From NCBI RefSeq assembly GCF_000764305.2, contig NW_025939632.1, positions 344,259 to 408,258 of the forward strand: a stretch of DNA of 64,000 bases, read 5' to 3'. The position numbers were made by a program, and so were the translations under genes. Positions 23,501 to 30,598 of the stretch are shown here, in pieces. The notes below the pieces were generated by a model, which searched no databases, was not told the DNA's origin, and worked only from the letters and a program-made list of their open reading frames with translations. How positions within the stretch are numbered: the stretch's first letter is position 1; each line of letters opens with the position of its first letter. This stretch comes from Hyalella azteca. Lineage: Eukaryota > Arthropoda > Malacostraca > Amphipoda > Hyalellidae.

Positions 23501-26500
23501 AACATGACTGGGTGCTGCCGACATGACTGGGTGTTGCCGACATGAGTGGGTGGTGGCAACATGTGAGTGTTGCCGACATGACTGGGTGGTGGCAACATGC
23601 GAGAGTTGGCAACATGACTGGGTGCTGGCAACATGTGAGTGTTGCCGACATGACTGGGTGGTGGCAACATGCGAGAGTTGGCAACATGCGAGAGTTGGCA
23701 ACATGTGAGTGCTGGCAACATGACTGAGTGCTGGCAACACGACTGCTTCAATCACCACTCACTAGATGACTGAAGCTTGGCACCGAGCTTGCAAGGGAAC
23801 CTCGAATATAACACAGGAGTAAGATCTGGAGAAGTTACTTCATAATTCAGTCACCCTTATTAAATACACGAATAATAAGGGAGTGCGAGGGTGAACTTTT
23901 TCTTTAGGCTAAAGTTCTCATATAAAAACGGAAAACTGAGTAAAGGGAGTTGTACAAGAATCTGAATCACGACGCGCTGGTGTATTCTTGTGGGTATATG
24001 AACAAGCACTGGTTTAATTAGTAATTACCATTGTAAACAATTACAACTTGCCGCTGCGAGTTGTAATACGAACGTGGCATGAAAACGCGCGTGACAATAG
24101 CAGGTAATTTGTGTTATAATTACATTTAATTTTAAAAATAATGTACCGATAATTTGTCTTCTACTGGCACTTAATTTGAGCGATAGTAGCCAGTAAGTTG
24201 CGTGATAATAACCATAAATATCGCACATGCTTTCACCTTCGGCATTTGAACGTAGAAAAATCTACACAAGAAAGCCCTCGGCCAGAAGAGCAGCCAGCGT
24301 TTTTAGTTCACCAGAATTACAAATTTAGGAAACGGAGCAAGAGAGATTTCACTGCTGGGCTCCGGAGCCAACAAGTGGCAGTTCAGAAATTGCTCATCTC
24401 GCAGCATTTAAATGAAAAATCTCGCATGAATGCAGTTTAATTCACATGAAAATTTACAGCAATTGCAGCAAGCATCAACGCCTCAGGAGTATTTCAACAG
24501 CAAATCGTTAACCTCGAACGCAACACTCGTTGAAACAAGTTTATCGTTGTTCAAGTATTGACACACGTAGGTCGTCCTGTCGCGGTTTGACGCTGAAGAA
24601 AAAGGCGTATCGGCGCTACAGGCAAAAAGTGTCACTGTTTGGACAATATGACCGATACATTTTCCTTAAAGCAGAACTTGCCTCCTTATCAACAACCGTG
24701 TATTGCATCTATGTAAATCCGGCTCGAGAATAATAATATATAATAATAATAGAATAATAAATCTATCTTGGTGGTACTGATCTAAATTGCAGGTTGGAAA
24801 GAGATAGTGAAAAGAGATGACAATACTGAAAATATATAAATTGTTGATTTGAATGGAAAAATAACCTAGCAGAACGAAGATCGTACGAAGATCATGGGTA
24901 GAAATTACCTTCAGTGTGATGATAAATGCATCCATACGCTGCACATAAAATACCTATAAATAAAGTGAACTTAAACTTCAATAAATATAGTAATTAAGAA
25001 TACCCTTATGCTGCACATAGAAGTATAACTAAAATAAATCAAATAAACTTAGTAGTAGGTAATTAAGAATACAAAGACTCACAGTTAGCAAGAAGTATAA
25101 CTAAAATAAATAAATAAACTTAATAGTAATTAAGAATACCCTTATGCTGCACATAGAGGTATAACTAAAATAAATAAAATAAACTTAATATTAATTAAGA
25201 AAGACTCACAGTTAGCAAGAAGTATAACTAAAATAAATAAAAAAAAACTCAGTAGTAATTAAGAATACAAAGACTCACAGTTAGCAAGAAGTATAACTGA
25301 AATAAATAAAATAATTAAATAGTAATTAAGAAAGACTCACAGTTTGGGGGCGACGGGCGTGGGCGTCTCCAGATGTGTCTGCTGCAGGAGCAGAACGTCG
25401 CCGAGCTCGCCGCCCTCCAGGGATTTTTTCTTCTTCTTTTCCTTCTTCTCGAGCTTCTCTTTCTGTTTCTTCTCAAGTTTCTCTTTCAATTTCTTGTCTT
25501 TCTTCTTTTTGATTTTATCCTTCTCTTTCTTCTCTTTACGATGCTCTTTATCTTTCTTCTGCAAATAAGTAAATAAAGCTAAATATACTAGTACAGTATG
25601 AAGTCTCATGGCAAACCTAGATGGCAAACCAAAAATATCAATTATTATCATCATTGCATATACATATTTATTGATAACAACCCGATAAAAATTCAAATTT
25701 TATATACTAACGATAAACATCACCGTGAAACTACTCGCAATTAAATTATCTTCATAGTCAATTGTCTTGATTGTTTCCGATAATATTCTGTATTGCGTAT
25801 TGGTGTCGGAACGAACCTTCCTCTCGCTGTCGCCAGCGAAGTTGAAGGCGTTGGAGGAGGCCACGTCGAGAGGAGAGTGCGGCCCTGCGCTGTGCTCCCC
25901 TTCAGGAGGGGAAGGCGATGGCCCGCTGGAGGACGTGGCTGAGTGGGGAGTGTCGGAGCAAAGGGCCCCTGAAGGCATGAAGCTCCCTGAAGGCGTGACG
26001 CCCCTGGAGGAGCGTTCTGGGGTCCTGGCTTTACCTGGGGTCAAAGGCCGCTCTGTCTGCTCCAAGAAGCCATCAGGAGTGCCACAACTCAGAGGGGAGA
26101 AGGCGTTCGTGTTGCTCGAGAAGCTGTGAGGGTACAAGCCAGGCGTCGGTGGGTACAAGCCCGGGGTTGGTGGGTACAAACTTGGAGCAGGTGGGTACAA
26201 ACTTGGTGCAGGTGGGTACAAACCTGGAGCAGGTGGGTACAAGCCTGGCGCTTGGGGGTACAAGCTTGGAGTTGGAGGATACTTTACAGTCGAGAAATCG
26301 TGAACGCCTGAAGGAGTGGACGGTCTGCCGTCCCAGCTGCTCATGGGGCAACTGGAGCTGGTGAAAGGCAACGCGTTGTCGTCCAAAGCCCCAGAAATCG
26401 CGTTGATGTCAATAGACATTTTCGTGGACTTGGCACGCGGGCTCGACTTAGATTTCTTCATTTTAGGAGACAAGGCATCGCCTGGAGACTCCGAGTCATC

Positions 26501-29500
26501 ATCAAGCAATCTCTTACGCTTCTTCTGCTTCACTATTTTTCCAGGAACATCGAGAGGGGACGCGGAAATGCTAGGCGATGACAGGACGCCCGACATGTCG
26601 GCAGACGCATCGGCGGTATTATAAGAGTCCTCTATACAAACATTAGGTTTAGAAGTGAAGGGATCGTCGGACAATGAATCAGCTTTGGTGTGCGTTTTGT
26701 TGCTCTTCTTGAAGACACATAATTTGGATTTACTGGCGTCTGGACTGAAGCCAGAGGAGACATCCAGCGATGCAATAGTGGAAGCGTCGGTGAGAGATGG
26801 GGAGTGTGGCCGCGATATTTCTGACGTGTCGAGAGACGCGATGGTAGATCTTGGTGACTTGATCGTTGATGCATCAGAAACTTTCTTTAACTTTTTATCC
26901 TTTTTCTCTTTTAATTTGATTTTGCCTTCTTTACTTTTCTTCTCCTTGTCCTTCTTTGTATCCTTCTTTGACGAATCTTTCAATTTCTTTGACCCATCTT
27001 TCTCTTTTTTCTTTAAATCCTTTTTGTCCCTACGCTCTTTCTCTTCCTTTTTCTTAATTAATTTATCTTTCTTGCTATCAGACTTATCCTTCTTATCCTT
27101 ATCTTTACGACCTTCCTTGCTAATTTTCTTGAGATCTTTCTTCTCTTCTCTATCTTTCTTTTCCTTCTTGGTTTTAAGGGCGTTCGAGAGGAGGGATGAC
27201 GACGTTGGCATCTTACTCGTCTTCGTCTCAGGCGCCACGACGCCGTTGAAAGTTTGTCCACCCTCATCACTGGCGTCCATCAGGTGGCCACCACCACTGC
27301 CCACGATGGCCCCCAACAGTCCACTTCTGGCGGCCCTGGCCAGTTCCTTCTGCTTCTCTTTCTTCCTCTGCAGCTGCAGCTCTCGCTCCTCTAGCTCTTT
27401 GGGGTCTTCCTTAGGCAACGGTAAAACGTCCGTAGAAAATTCCGGTTGCTTTTGTCGCGGGGTCGGAATTTTGAGTTTAGGAGGAGGACCAAGAGGCGTC
27501 CCGGCAGCACTGCCGGGTTTCTTAGCTAACAAGTGCGGGGTGGAGGGAGTTAGGAACCTGCTGGTGCCGGGGGGCGTGGCGGGAATCTTAGGCTTAAGTT
27601 TTTCTTTAGGTTTGCCGTGTTTTGTGGTGAAACATAAACTAGAATCAACCGCTGCTCCGGCCAGGCTTAAAACAGCTGAGTGACTCAAGCTCTTCTTAGA
27701 AGATTTTGTTTTGGGTGTGGAAGTATTGACATTATTGAGGCCATTGAGAGTATTTTGTGCGGCCCTTTTGAGGGCCATATTATGCTTGTGCCTCATCAGC
27801 CTCTCCAGAGACATCTTCTTCTTTGCTGCTATAGTCTGTGCCAGAGACTGGGCGCTCGTGGACGAGGGATTGCGGCTGTTCGCCCCTCCAGAGGAGCGGG
27901 ATGTGGGCGTCTGGTGCGGTATGACGGGTAAAGGAATGTGAGGCATGCGAGCTTCTGGCAGTTTTCCTTCTCTTGCAGATGATATGAAGCCTGACGTCGT
28001 CATCATCACGCTGTCAATTTCCCGCACTGGTTCCCCTACACCGTCCAGCCTGGGGACAATCATTGACACGTTTACCTCGAATGTCTAAGTATGCAAAAAA
28101 TTAATGTCTGATAATAAAAGATGGTTTTGAAATTCGTCTCACACAACTACCTTTTATCCTAGAGATTAGAAAAATATTATGGTCATAGGAAGGCTTATGA
28201 TCGCTTCAGATTACAATATCAATGCTAGAACTGCAGTCTCATGGAAACATTAGAGCAAACATTCGTACGAACGTAAAGTAATCCTGCCGCAAGCACGGTA
28301 AGGTAATACTCAATATTCTAAGATCAGCAGTAAATGTAACACAAAAAATTATAGTCAAAATGAGGTATGGTGCATAATAGGCGGCAGGGCAGCGGCACCA
28401 GAGCAAATAAGAGATAACCATGAAAAAGAGCTGAATGAAACTTACCCATTCTTCCAAGCACAGTTCACCCATTGTATCAAGTGAAACTACCCGCTTTTTT
28501 CCCGTGAAACTAACTGCTTGTTTCCAGTAAAACTAACTGCTTGTTTCCAGTAACACCAACCGCTTGTTTCCAGTACAACTAACTGCTTGTTTCCAGTGAA
28601 ACTAACTGCTTGTTTCCAGTGAAACTAACTGCTTGTTTCCAGTGAAACTAACTGCTTGTTTCCAGTGAAACTAACTGCTTACTTCCCGTGAAACTACCCG
28701 CTTGTTTCCCGTGAAACTAACTGCTTGTTTCTGGAGAAACTAACTGCTTGTTTCAAGTGAAACTAACCGCTTGTTTCAAGTGGTACTCACCCGTTGTTAT
28801 CGGGCTGGTCATCAACTCACCCATTGTTATCGGGCTGGTCATCAGCTCACCCGTTGTTATCGGGCTGGTCATCAACTCACCTGTTGTTATCAGGCTGGTC
28901 ATCAACTCACCCGTTGTTATCGGGCTGGTCATCAACTCACCCGTTGTTATCGGGCTGGTTATCAACTCACCCGTTGTTATCGGGCTGGTCATCAACTCAC
29001 CCATTGTTATCGGGCTGGTCANATCATTTTGCTTTGCATTCTCGGGAGAAGTGTTGTTCTTATTTCATATTTGATTCTTGCATTAGAATTGACATTGACC
29101 TAAATGACAAATAGATAGCAGAGCATATTCAGATCATTTTGCTTTGCATTCTCGGGAGAAGTGTTGTTCTTATTTCATATTTGATTCTTGCATTAGAATT
29201 GACATTGACCTAAATGACAAATAGATAGCAGAGCATATTCAGATCATTTTGCTTTGCATTCTCGGGAGAAGTGTTGTTCTTATTTCATATTTGATTCTTG
29301 CATTAGAATTGACATTGACCTAAATGACAAATAGATAGCAGAGCATATTCAGATCATTTTGCTTTGCATTCTCGGGAGAAGTGTTGTTCTTATTTCATAT
29401 TTGATTCTTGCATTAGAATTGACATTGACCTAAATGACAAATAGATAGCAGAGCATATTCAGATCATTTTGCTTTGCATTCTCGGGAGAAGTGTTGTTCT

Positions 29501-30598
29501 TATTTCATATTTGATTCTTGCATTAGAATTGACATTGACCTAAATGACAAATAGATAGCAGAGCATATTCAGATCATTTTGCTTTGCATTCTCGGGAGAA
29601 GTGTTGTTCTTATTTCATATTTGATTCTTGCATTAGAATTGACATTGACCTAAATGACAAATAGATAGCAGAGCATATTCAGATCATTTTGCTTTGCATT
29701 CTCGGGAGAAGTGTTGTTCTTATTTCATATTTGATTCTTGCATTAGAATTGACATTGACCTAAATGACAAATAGATAGCAGAGCATATTCAGATCATTTT
29801 GCTTTGCATTCTCGGGAGAAGTGTTGTTCTTATTTCATATTTGATTCTTGCATTAGAATTGACATTGACCTAAATGACAAATAGATAGCAGAGCATATTC
29901 AGATCATTTTGCTTTGCATTCTCGGGAGAAGTGTTGTTCTTATTTCATATTTGATTCTTGCATTAGAATTGACATTGACCTAAATGACAAATAGATAGCA
30001 GAGCATATTCAGATCATTTTGCTTTGCATTCTCGGGAGAAATGTTGTTCTAATTTCATATTTGATTTTTGCATTAGAATTAGCATGCACCTAAATGCTAC
30101 ATAGATAGCAGAGCATATACTGATCATTTTGCTTTGCATCCTCAGGAGAAGTGTTGTTCTAATTTCATATTTGATACAAGATTAATTCTTGAATCAAATT
30201 TGATTCAAGATAAATGATATTAATCAATTCTTGAATTCTTGAATGTAATAAACTTCTAGCTTAACCAATAATAAAAAATTGCCCAAAATTGATCCTTGAA
30301 GCATTTTGTAAAATGATAATTTGATTAAATAAAAATAGCTAACAAGTTATCAAAATTTTCAATGAATGCACAATGAATGCATCAATCATAAAAAAGAAAA
30401 GACAGTAATCAATTCTGAATATTTATAGCAAATGAATGATAAATAACTACAAATAACATCTGTCTTGATGTATTAAGGCTGTGCATGGTGTAGAACTAAT
30501 AGAAGATAATGTGCAGAATAACTAACCTGGAATCCAATGGTCTGACAAATGAGGCCCACACATTTCTTGAGGGCCTCGCGCTGGAAGTTTTGTTCCAT
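5445..30598 (-). CDS. Taf3: TAF3, TFIID subunit 3 (11 coding exons, assembly order scrambled)
   Basis: TAF3 is a nuclear TFIID subunit. Its histone fold pairs with TAF10 and its PHD finger reads H3K4me3 at promoters. Eleven exons were found by eye: 30598-30527, 19120-19027, 18564-18322, 17461-17287, 28049-25817, 25558-25341, 12559-12284, 9051-8693, 8179-7953, 7303-7203 and 5586-5445. All have AG acceptors and GT donors, and all ten junction phases agree (0,1,1,2,0,2,2,1,0,2), giving 4140 nt and 1379 residues plus stop. The order is histone fold (about 1-80), Lys-rich segments (about 484-583 and 940-995), Tyr-Pro heptads (784-835), AT-hook (about 1083-1090) and PHD (about 1300-1355). Fly and human TAF3 share the ends and the Lys-rich middle. 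Exons 5-6 lie between exons 1 and 2 in this assembly, which I interpret as misassembly. I am very sure of the identity and fairly sure of each boundary. Confidence 0.93.
5590..5656 (-). repeat. Partial duplicate of the start of TAF3 exon 11
   Basis: TGCGTGGGCATCCAGGTACC on the minus strand repeats the exon 11 start (GTGCGTGGGCATCCAGGTGC), about 70 bp upstream of the real exon. A second copy of the acceptor side (TTGGACCGCAGAGTGTG) sits at 6958-6976. Confidence 0.8.
5653..7035. other. TAF3 intron 10 apart from the donor array
   Basis: Two 31-bp units at about 5655-5712 (GATTAGGAATAGGAATAAAT), then the GC-rich LTR-like segment, then unremarkable sequence. ORFs at 5.73-6.13 kb have no recognisable product. 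Confidence 0.5.
5806..5839 (+). promoter_or_regulatory. TATA/Inr promoter, possibly of an LTR
   Basis: TATATAA at 5806-5812 with an initiator-like GAGTCAGTT at 5832-5839. GC-rich sequence without long ORFs follows to about 6.5 kb. It lies antisense inside TAF3 intron 10. TATATAAGGCGAGCGC with AGTCAGTT resembles Gypsy-type LTR promoters, but I could not define LTR ends. Confidence 0.4.
7080..7213 (-). repeat. 33-bp array built from the TAF3 exon 10 donor
   Basis: Four units on the minus strand: GGTATCATTGGTGAGTATCG, GGTCTCAGTGGTAAATATTG (twice, with differences) and GGTATCATTAACGAGTATCT. The first includes the exon end and donor. The period is a multiple of three and the frame from exon 10 stays open through the array. 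Confidence 0.88.
7203..7303 (-). CDS. Taf3: TAF3 exon 10: first half of the PHD finger
   Basis: Acceptor TGTCCCCAG, phase 0. The frame reads DDQGNEVWICPTCGKQDDG, then SPMIGCDTCDDWYHW. This carries the first four PHD cysteines, the His ligand and the Trp before the first Cys that forms the H3K4me3 cage in TAF3. It ends with two bases of a Trp codon at donor GTGAGTA. The last bases of the exon recur in a 33-bp array in the intron. Confidence 0.96.
7560..7956 (-). repeat. Degenerate 15-19-bp array built from the TAF3 exon 9 donor
   Basis: Minus-strand units TTATTTTGTGGTAGG and variants (TTATTTAGTGTAGGTAGG). Exon 9 ends CATTTTGTG before GTAGGT. More than twenty units over about 400 bp. Confidence 0.88.
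7953..8179 (-). CDS. Taf3: TAF3 exon 9: Ser/Thr/Pro-Ala linker before the PHD
   Basis: Acceptor ACATTTCCCAG; CC completes an Ala codon with exon 8. The in-phase frame gives ATKKPASVPSPSPRG, two copies of SSSGLITTTI and VPVLPAAPPPLPEPLAAPVV, then ISSLGHFV at donor GTAGGT, phase 0. Two other frames are open (His-rich and Ser/Pro-rich) but conflict with the splice phases. Human TAF3 has a comparable Pro/Ala-rich tract just before its PHD. The exon end is copied into a long intronic minisatellite. Confidence 0.82.
8051..8122 (-). repeat. In-frame 36-bp duplication in TAF3 exon 9
   Basis: Two copies encoding SSSGLITTTI(T/A), nearly identical in DNA, so probably recent. Confidence 0.85.
8527..8698 (-). 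repeat. 22-bp array built from the TAF3 exon 8 donor
   Basis: Minus-strand unit GTGGGTTGTG plus TTCTGGTGGCAG, about eight copies. Exon 8 ends AAAGTGGCAG before GTGGGTTGTG, so each unit repeats the last exon bases and the donor. 22 bp is not a multiple of three. Confidence 0.92.
8693..9051 (-). CDS. Taf3: TAF3 exon 8: Ser/Pro/Lys-rich region before the PHD
   Basis: Acceptor GCCCCCTCAG; base C completes a Gly codon with exon 7. The in-phase frame gives VIKRSEPHDSSLSSF, DDQPGSPELAKISALITRPP and VVPPLKIKSAVVDDKVA. It ends one base into an Ala codon at donor GTGGGTT. A second frame is also open over the first 110 bases but does not fit both splice phases. The donor seeds a 22-bp minisatellite, and copies of the acceptor occur upstream. 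Confidence 0.85.
9052..9410 (-). repeat. Duplicated acceptor region of TAF3 exon 8
   Basis: Three copies of the block GACTGATCCCTTTATGCCCC, CTCAGCG on the minus strand (near 9052-9085, 9135-9165 with GCAGCG, and 9325-9350). The outer copy is followed by the same first 50 exon bases (AAAGAGAAG...CTCGAGTCTC). Confidence 0.8.
9411..12283. other. TAF3 intron 7
   Basis: Holds four 33-bp units at 9790-9920 (TTTCAAGAGCGAATGCCTAG), the SINE-like copy 2, and a small TTGTTGGTATACAT-type repeat at 12100-12170. No coding sequence recognised. Confidence 0.6.
10350..10819 (-). mobile_element. SINE-like retroposon, copy 2, in TAF3 intron 7
   Basis: Flanked by a 14-bp target-site duplication, GGAACTATGGATCA, at 10336-10349 and 10820-10833. 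It has the same body as copy 1, with a (GTTA)n tract at its left end. Direct repeats of this length are typical of LINE-mobilised insertion. It is in the same orientation as TAF3. Confidence 0.8.
12284..12559 (-). CDS. Taf3: TAF3 exon 7: AT-hook exon
   Basis: Acceptor GCTGTTAG; the first base T completes a Leu codon with exon 6. The frame reads SPSIHSDPDIKLVYDGG, then VVSFVITDGSPLPGPS, then SGRRGRPRKQARPK. RGRPRK is a canonical AT-hook core, which predicts minor-groove DNA binding in AT-rich DNA. It ends TTI plus GG at the donor GTATGT (phase 2). An AT-hook is not something I recall as a standard TAF3 element, so it may be lineage-specific. Confidence 0.85.
13982..14170 (+). mobile_element. 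MITE-like element, copy 1
   Basis: Starts GGGCCATACTTTCAAAA and ends with its near inverted complement (TTTTGAAAGTATAGGCCC), a terminal inverted repeat of about 17 bp. The interior has AACGTAAGTACTTACG, itself palindromic. This copy has an internal duplication of about 43 bp. No coding capacity. Confidence 0.75.
14564..14710 (+). mobile_element. MITE-like element, copy 2
   Basis: Full-length copy of the GGGCCATACTTTC family, about 147 bp, with both inverted ends and the AAGTACTT palindrome. Confidence 0.75.
15440..15700 (-). mobile_element. MITE-like elements, copies 3 and 4, tandem and reversed
   Basis: Two copies of the same family in reverse orientation lie head to tail (15440-15560, end missing; 15560-15700, complete). 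The order is TTTCAAAAAAAGTTAAGAG, then AACGTAAG-type sequence. Confidence 0.7.
16043..16302 (+). mobile_element. MITE-like element, copy 5 plus a 3' fragment
   Basis: A complete diverged copy at 16043-16190, then the last 47 bases of another at 16256-16302, ending GAAAGTATGGGCCC. Confidence 0.65.
16846..16929. repeat. 40-bp tandem repeat shared with 19864-19945
   Basis: GGCCCAGAACTTGGACCCAG, then ACACGTGCAGAGCAAG, two units. The same repeat lies just right of the half adapter at 19841 and marks a block edge. Confidence 0.9.
16930..17292 (-). repeat. 30-bp array built from the TAF3 exon 4 donor (left part)
   Basis: On the minus strand the unit is GATGACCAGCCCGATAAC plus AACGGGTGAGTT, equal to the last coding bases of exon 4 plus its donor. 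About twelve units, some shortened. Every full unit carries a consensus GTGAGT site. Use of a later donor would read GGG TGA and stop. Confidence 0.9.
17287..17461 (-). CDS. Taf3: TAF3 exon 4: GC-rich linker whose 3' end seeds a minisatellite
   Basis: Acceptor AATTACAG; the two bases AA complete a Glu codon with exon 3. It encodes 57 codons rich in Gly, Pro and Ser, including ASSPSRLSAFLSSAQRQT and ending RDDQPDKNG at donor GTGAGTT (phase 2). Downstream, the exon end plus the donor is repeated about every 30 bp. No domain is recognised; assignment rests on position, GC content, open frame and phase agreement on both sides. Confidence 0.85.
17462..18321. other. TAF3 intron 3
   Basis: A+T-rich; four 21-bp units at 18055-18140 (GGTATTTGTATGTACACACA). 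Nothing else seen. Confidence 0.6.
18322..18564 (-). CDS. Taf3: TAF3 exon 3: end of histone fold and conserved Pro-rich linker
   Basis: Acceptor TTTCAG; the first two bases complete an Asp codon from exon 2. The translation has LSYAFLEMKVSLPELEEF, the third histone-fold helix. It then has FPDPIPKFPIP, LNFLKPGSRE and HLPPMLPD, which mirror the conserved post-fold linker of animal TAF3 (FPxxIPxFPxxK, PGSK, YxPxxLPPI). It ends one base into a Glu codon before GTTTGT. Confidence 0.93.
18770..19010 (-). repeat. 20-bp array in TAF3 intron 2
   Basis: About thirteen units of TTCAACATATGCCTGATTTT on the minus strand, within 20 bp of the exon 2 donor but not containing it. Confidence 0.9.
19027..19120 (-). 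CDS. Taf3: TAF3 exon 2: central histone-fold helix
   Basis: The acceptor ATTACAG precedes GGA ATT TGT, phase 0, and continues directly from exon 1. The translation includes PLEVLTDLLHRYL and HRYAEH, the long central helix of the TAF3 histone fold. The exon ends after one base of a split codon at the donor GTGAGC. In the assembly it lies 11 kb beyond exon 1, with exons 5-6 in between. Confidence 0.9.
19131..19184 (-). repeat. Partial 110-bp unit beside TAF3 exon 2
   Basis: TGCATTAGAATTGACATTTA to AGCAGAGCATATTC, one mismatch to the 29-30 kb units, cut off by an adapter at 19185. Confidence 0.93.
19185..19222. other. Nextera mate-pair junction adapter (library artefact)
   Basis: Two inverted Tn5 mosaic ends, CTGTCTCTTATACACATCT and its complement, 38 bp in all. 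This is the known Nextera circularisation junction, not genomic DNA. Confidence 0.98.
19223..19470 (+). repeat. Displaced 41-bp exon 5 donor array of the ankyrin gene
   Basis: About six units matching 37.68-37.77 kb (GGTGCTAACCCGACACTGTC, then GTAGTGCTGGGTGAGT). It starts directly after a Nextera junction adapter, so it is probably a mate-pair piece from the 37.7-kb locus. Confidence 0.88.
19690..19825. repeat. 27-bp minisatellite in gap-fill sequence
   Basis: CAACATGCCATGTGTTGCAG plus GCGCCA, four units, lying between two adapter remnants, so its position is unreliable. Confidence 0.85.
19841..19862. other. Half Nextera junction adapter
   Basis: CTGTCTCTTATACACATCT plus AGA, then unrelated repeat sequence. 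A residual adapter half. Confidence 0.95.
19864..19945. repeat. 40-bp tandem repeat, second locus
   Basis: Two units of the repeat described at 16846, then CGCAAACAGTGCGCCACG unique sequence. Confidence 0.9.
20177..20320 (+). mobile_element. MITE-like element, copy 6
   Basis: A 144-bp complete copy, GGGCCATACTTTC to GAAAGTATTGGCCC. Confidence 0.75.
20674..21075 (+). CDS. Hypothetical ORF with three 19-residue repeats
   Basis: An ATG-initiated ORF of 133 codons contains three in-frame 57-bp repeats (about 20816-20990). Each reads roughly GMTKKEALSVASASKAVK and is Ala/Lys/Ser-rich and probably helical. Repeat period and differences keep the frame open. It lies in what should be a TAF3 intron, antisense to that gene. 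No family recognised; it may simply be a minisatellite that happens to be open. Confidence 0.25.
   Translation: MTFHYSYKRNKPRTDDSCAARKNKSRIGHQSRHTKPASACRGIATEVSEGMTKKEALSVASASKAVKGMTNKEALRLASASKAVKGMAKKEAKSVASASKASRELTTEAVHCTSYDHNSPSCDDHERQLTSYS
24990..25340 (-). repeat. Intronic array repeating the TAF3 exon 6 donor and an acceptor-like tract
   Basis: Minus-strand units of about 60-75 bp read TTTATTTATTTTAG, then 18 nt TTATACTTCTTGCTAACT, then GTGAGTCTTT. CTAACTGTGAGTC matches the exon 6 end, CAAACT plus GTGAGTC. Three donor copies (near 25275, 25210 and 25085) plus two units in which the donor is lost. Confidence 0.8.
25341..25558 (-). CDS. Taf3: TAF3 exon 6: second Lys/Glu-rich coiled segment
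   Basis: Acceptor ATTTGCAG, then KKDKEHRKEKKEKDK and further alternating Lys/Glu, then GGELGDVLLLQQTHLETPTP. It ends two bases into a Leu codon at donor GTGAGTC. The phase matches exon 7 at 12.56 kb. The donor lies at the edge of an intronic array in which AACT plus GTGAGTCTTT recurs. Confidence 0.9.
25817..28049 (-). CDS. Taf3: TAF3 exon 5: large Lys-rich low-complexity exon
   Basis: This 2233-nt exon encodes 744 codons. It begins at the acceptor TGTCCCCAG, whose first base completes a Gly codon with exon 4. Early residues include GEPVREIDSVMMTTSGFIS. A long Lys/Glu/Asp-rich stretch follows (about residues 484-583), as in the middle of other TAF3 proteins, then Ser/Thr-Pro-rich sequence. 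There are seven Tyr-Pro heptads at about 784-835, coded by in-frame 21-bp repeats. It ends SERK at donor GTTCGT, a weak match to consensus, phase 0. The reading frame continues 38 codons past the donor, so intron retention would add a tail before a stop. Confidence 0.9.
26131..26281 (-). repeat. In-frame 21-bp repeats in TAF3 exon 5
   Basis: Seven heptads of the form YPPAPGL/YPPTPSL, residues about 784-835. Codons differ between units but the frame is kept. Confidence 0.9.
28086..28789. other. TAF3 intron 4 with a 24-bp array
   Basis: At 28485-28785 about twelve units of GTGAAACTAACTGCTTGTTT plus CCA, directly followed by the exon 4 donor array. Confidence 0.75.
28790..29021 (-). repeat. 30-bp array built from the TAF3 exon 4 donor (right part)
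   Basis: Eight units of the same 30-bp repeat as at 16.93-17.29 kb, ending at the single N (29022). In the corrected order this abuts 16.93 kb and forms one array directly downstream of exon 4. Confidence 0.9.
29023..30175 (-). repeat. 110-bp tandem array in TAF3 intron 1
   Basis: Nine nearly identical units (starts 29131, 29241 and so on every 110 bp) plus two diverged ones at the right edge. Unit: AGATCATTTTGCTTTGCATT to GCAGAGCATATTC. A partial unit abuts exon 2 at 19131-19184, which is why exon 2 belongs next to this array. Confidence 0.95.
30527..30598 (-). CDS. Taf3: TAF3 exon 1: start codon and first helix of the histone fold
   Basis: The exon encodes 24 residues beginning MEQNFQREALKK and containing VGLICQTIGFQ. 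This matches the first histone-fold helix of TAF3, where the usual pattern is a basic stretch, then xxxICQxxG. It ends in CAG followed by the donor GTTAGT, phase 0. The ATG is the first in frame after a stop. The 5' UTR lies further right and its limit is not visible. Confidence 0.88.

Larger units (their letters stand above)
19946..24989. other. Intron-like DNA with several minisatellites (right part of TAF3 intron 6)
   Basis: In the corrected order this joins 16.8 kb. Arrays: about 110-bp units at 21005-21420 (GATGATCCTTAGCAGCCATA); 33-bp units at 21560-21840 (GACTAGTTGGCAACTTGTAC, nine copies); 25-30-bp units at 23480-23750 (GGCAACATGACTGGGTG). ORFs over 22.1-22.7 and 24.2-24.7 kb are not recognised. 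Confidence 0.5.

Noticed and set aside
25700..25816. C-terminal extension of the large TAF3 ORF past 25817
   Set aside because: Splicing at AAG/GTTCGT joins exon 6 in phase and continues the Lys-rich region; the extension is intronic and A+T-rich.
26655..27683. 342-codon plus-strand ORF rich in Phe/Leu/Ser
   Set aside because: It is the complement of the Lys-rich TAF3 exon 5; AAG/GAA codons read backwards give CTT/TTC, so it stays open by composition.
19185..29022. Real genomic rearrangement or trans-spliced TAF3
   Set aside because: Adapters, an N and shared repeats at all three edges make misassembly the simpler explanation, though only long reads can settle it.
28480..30175. CRISPR-like direct repeats
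   Set aside because: These are gapless tandem minisatellites in introns of a eukaryotic gene, with no unique spacers.
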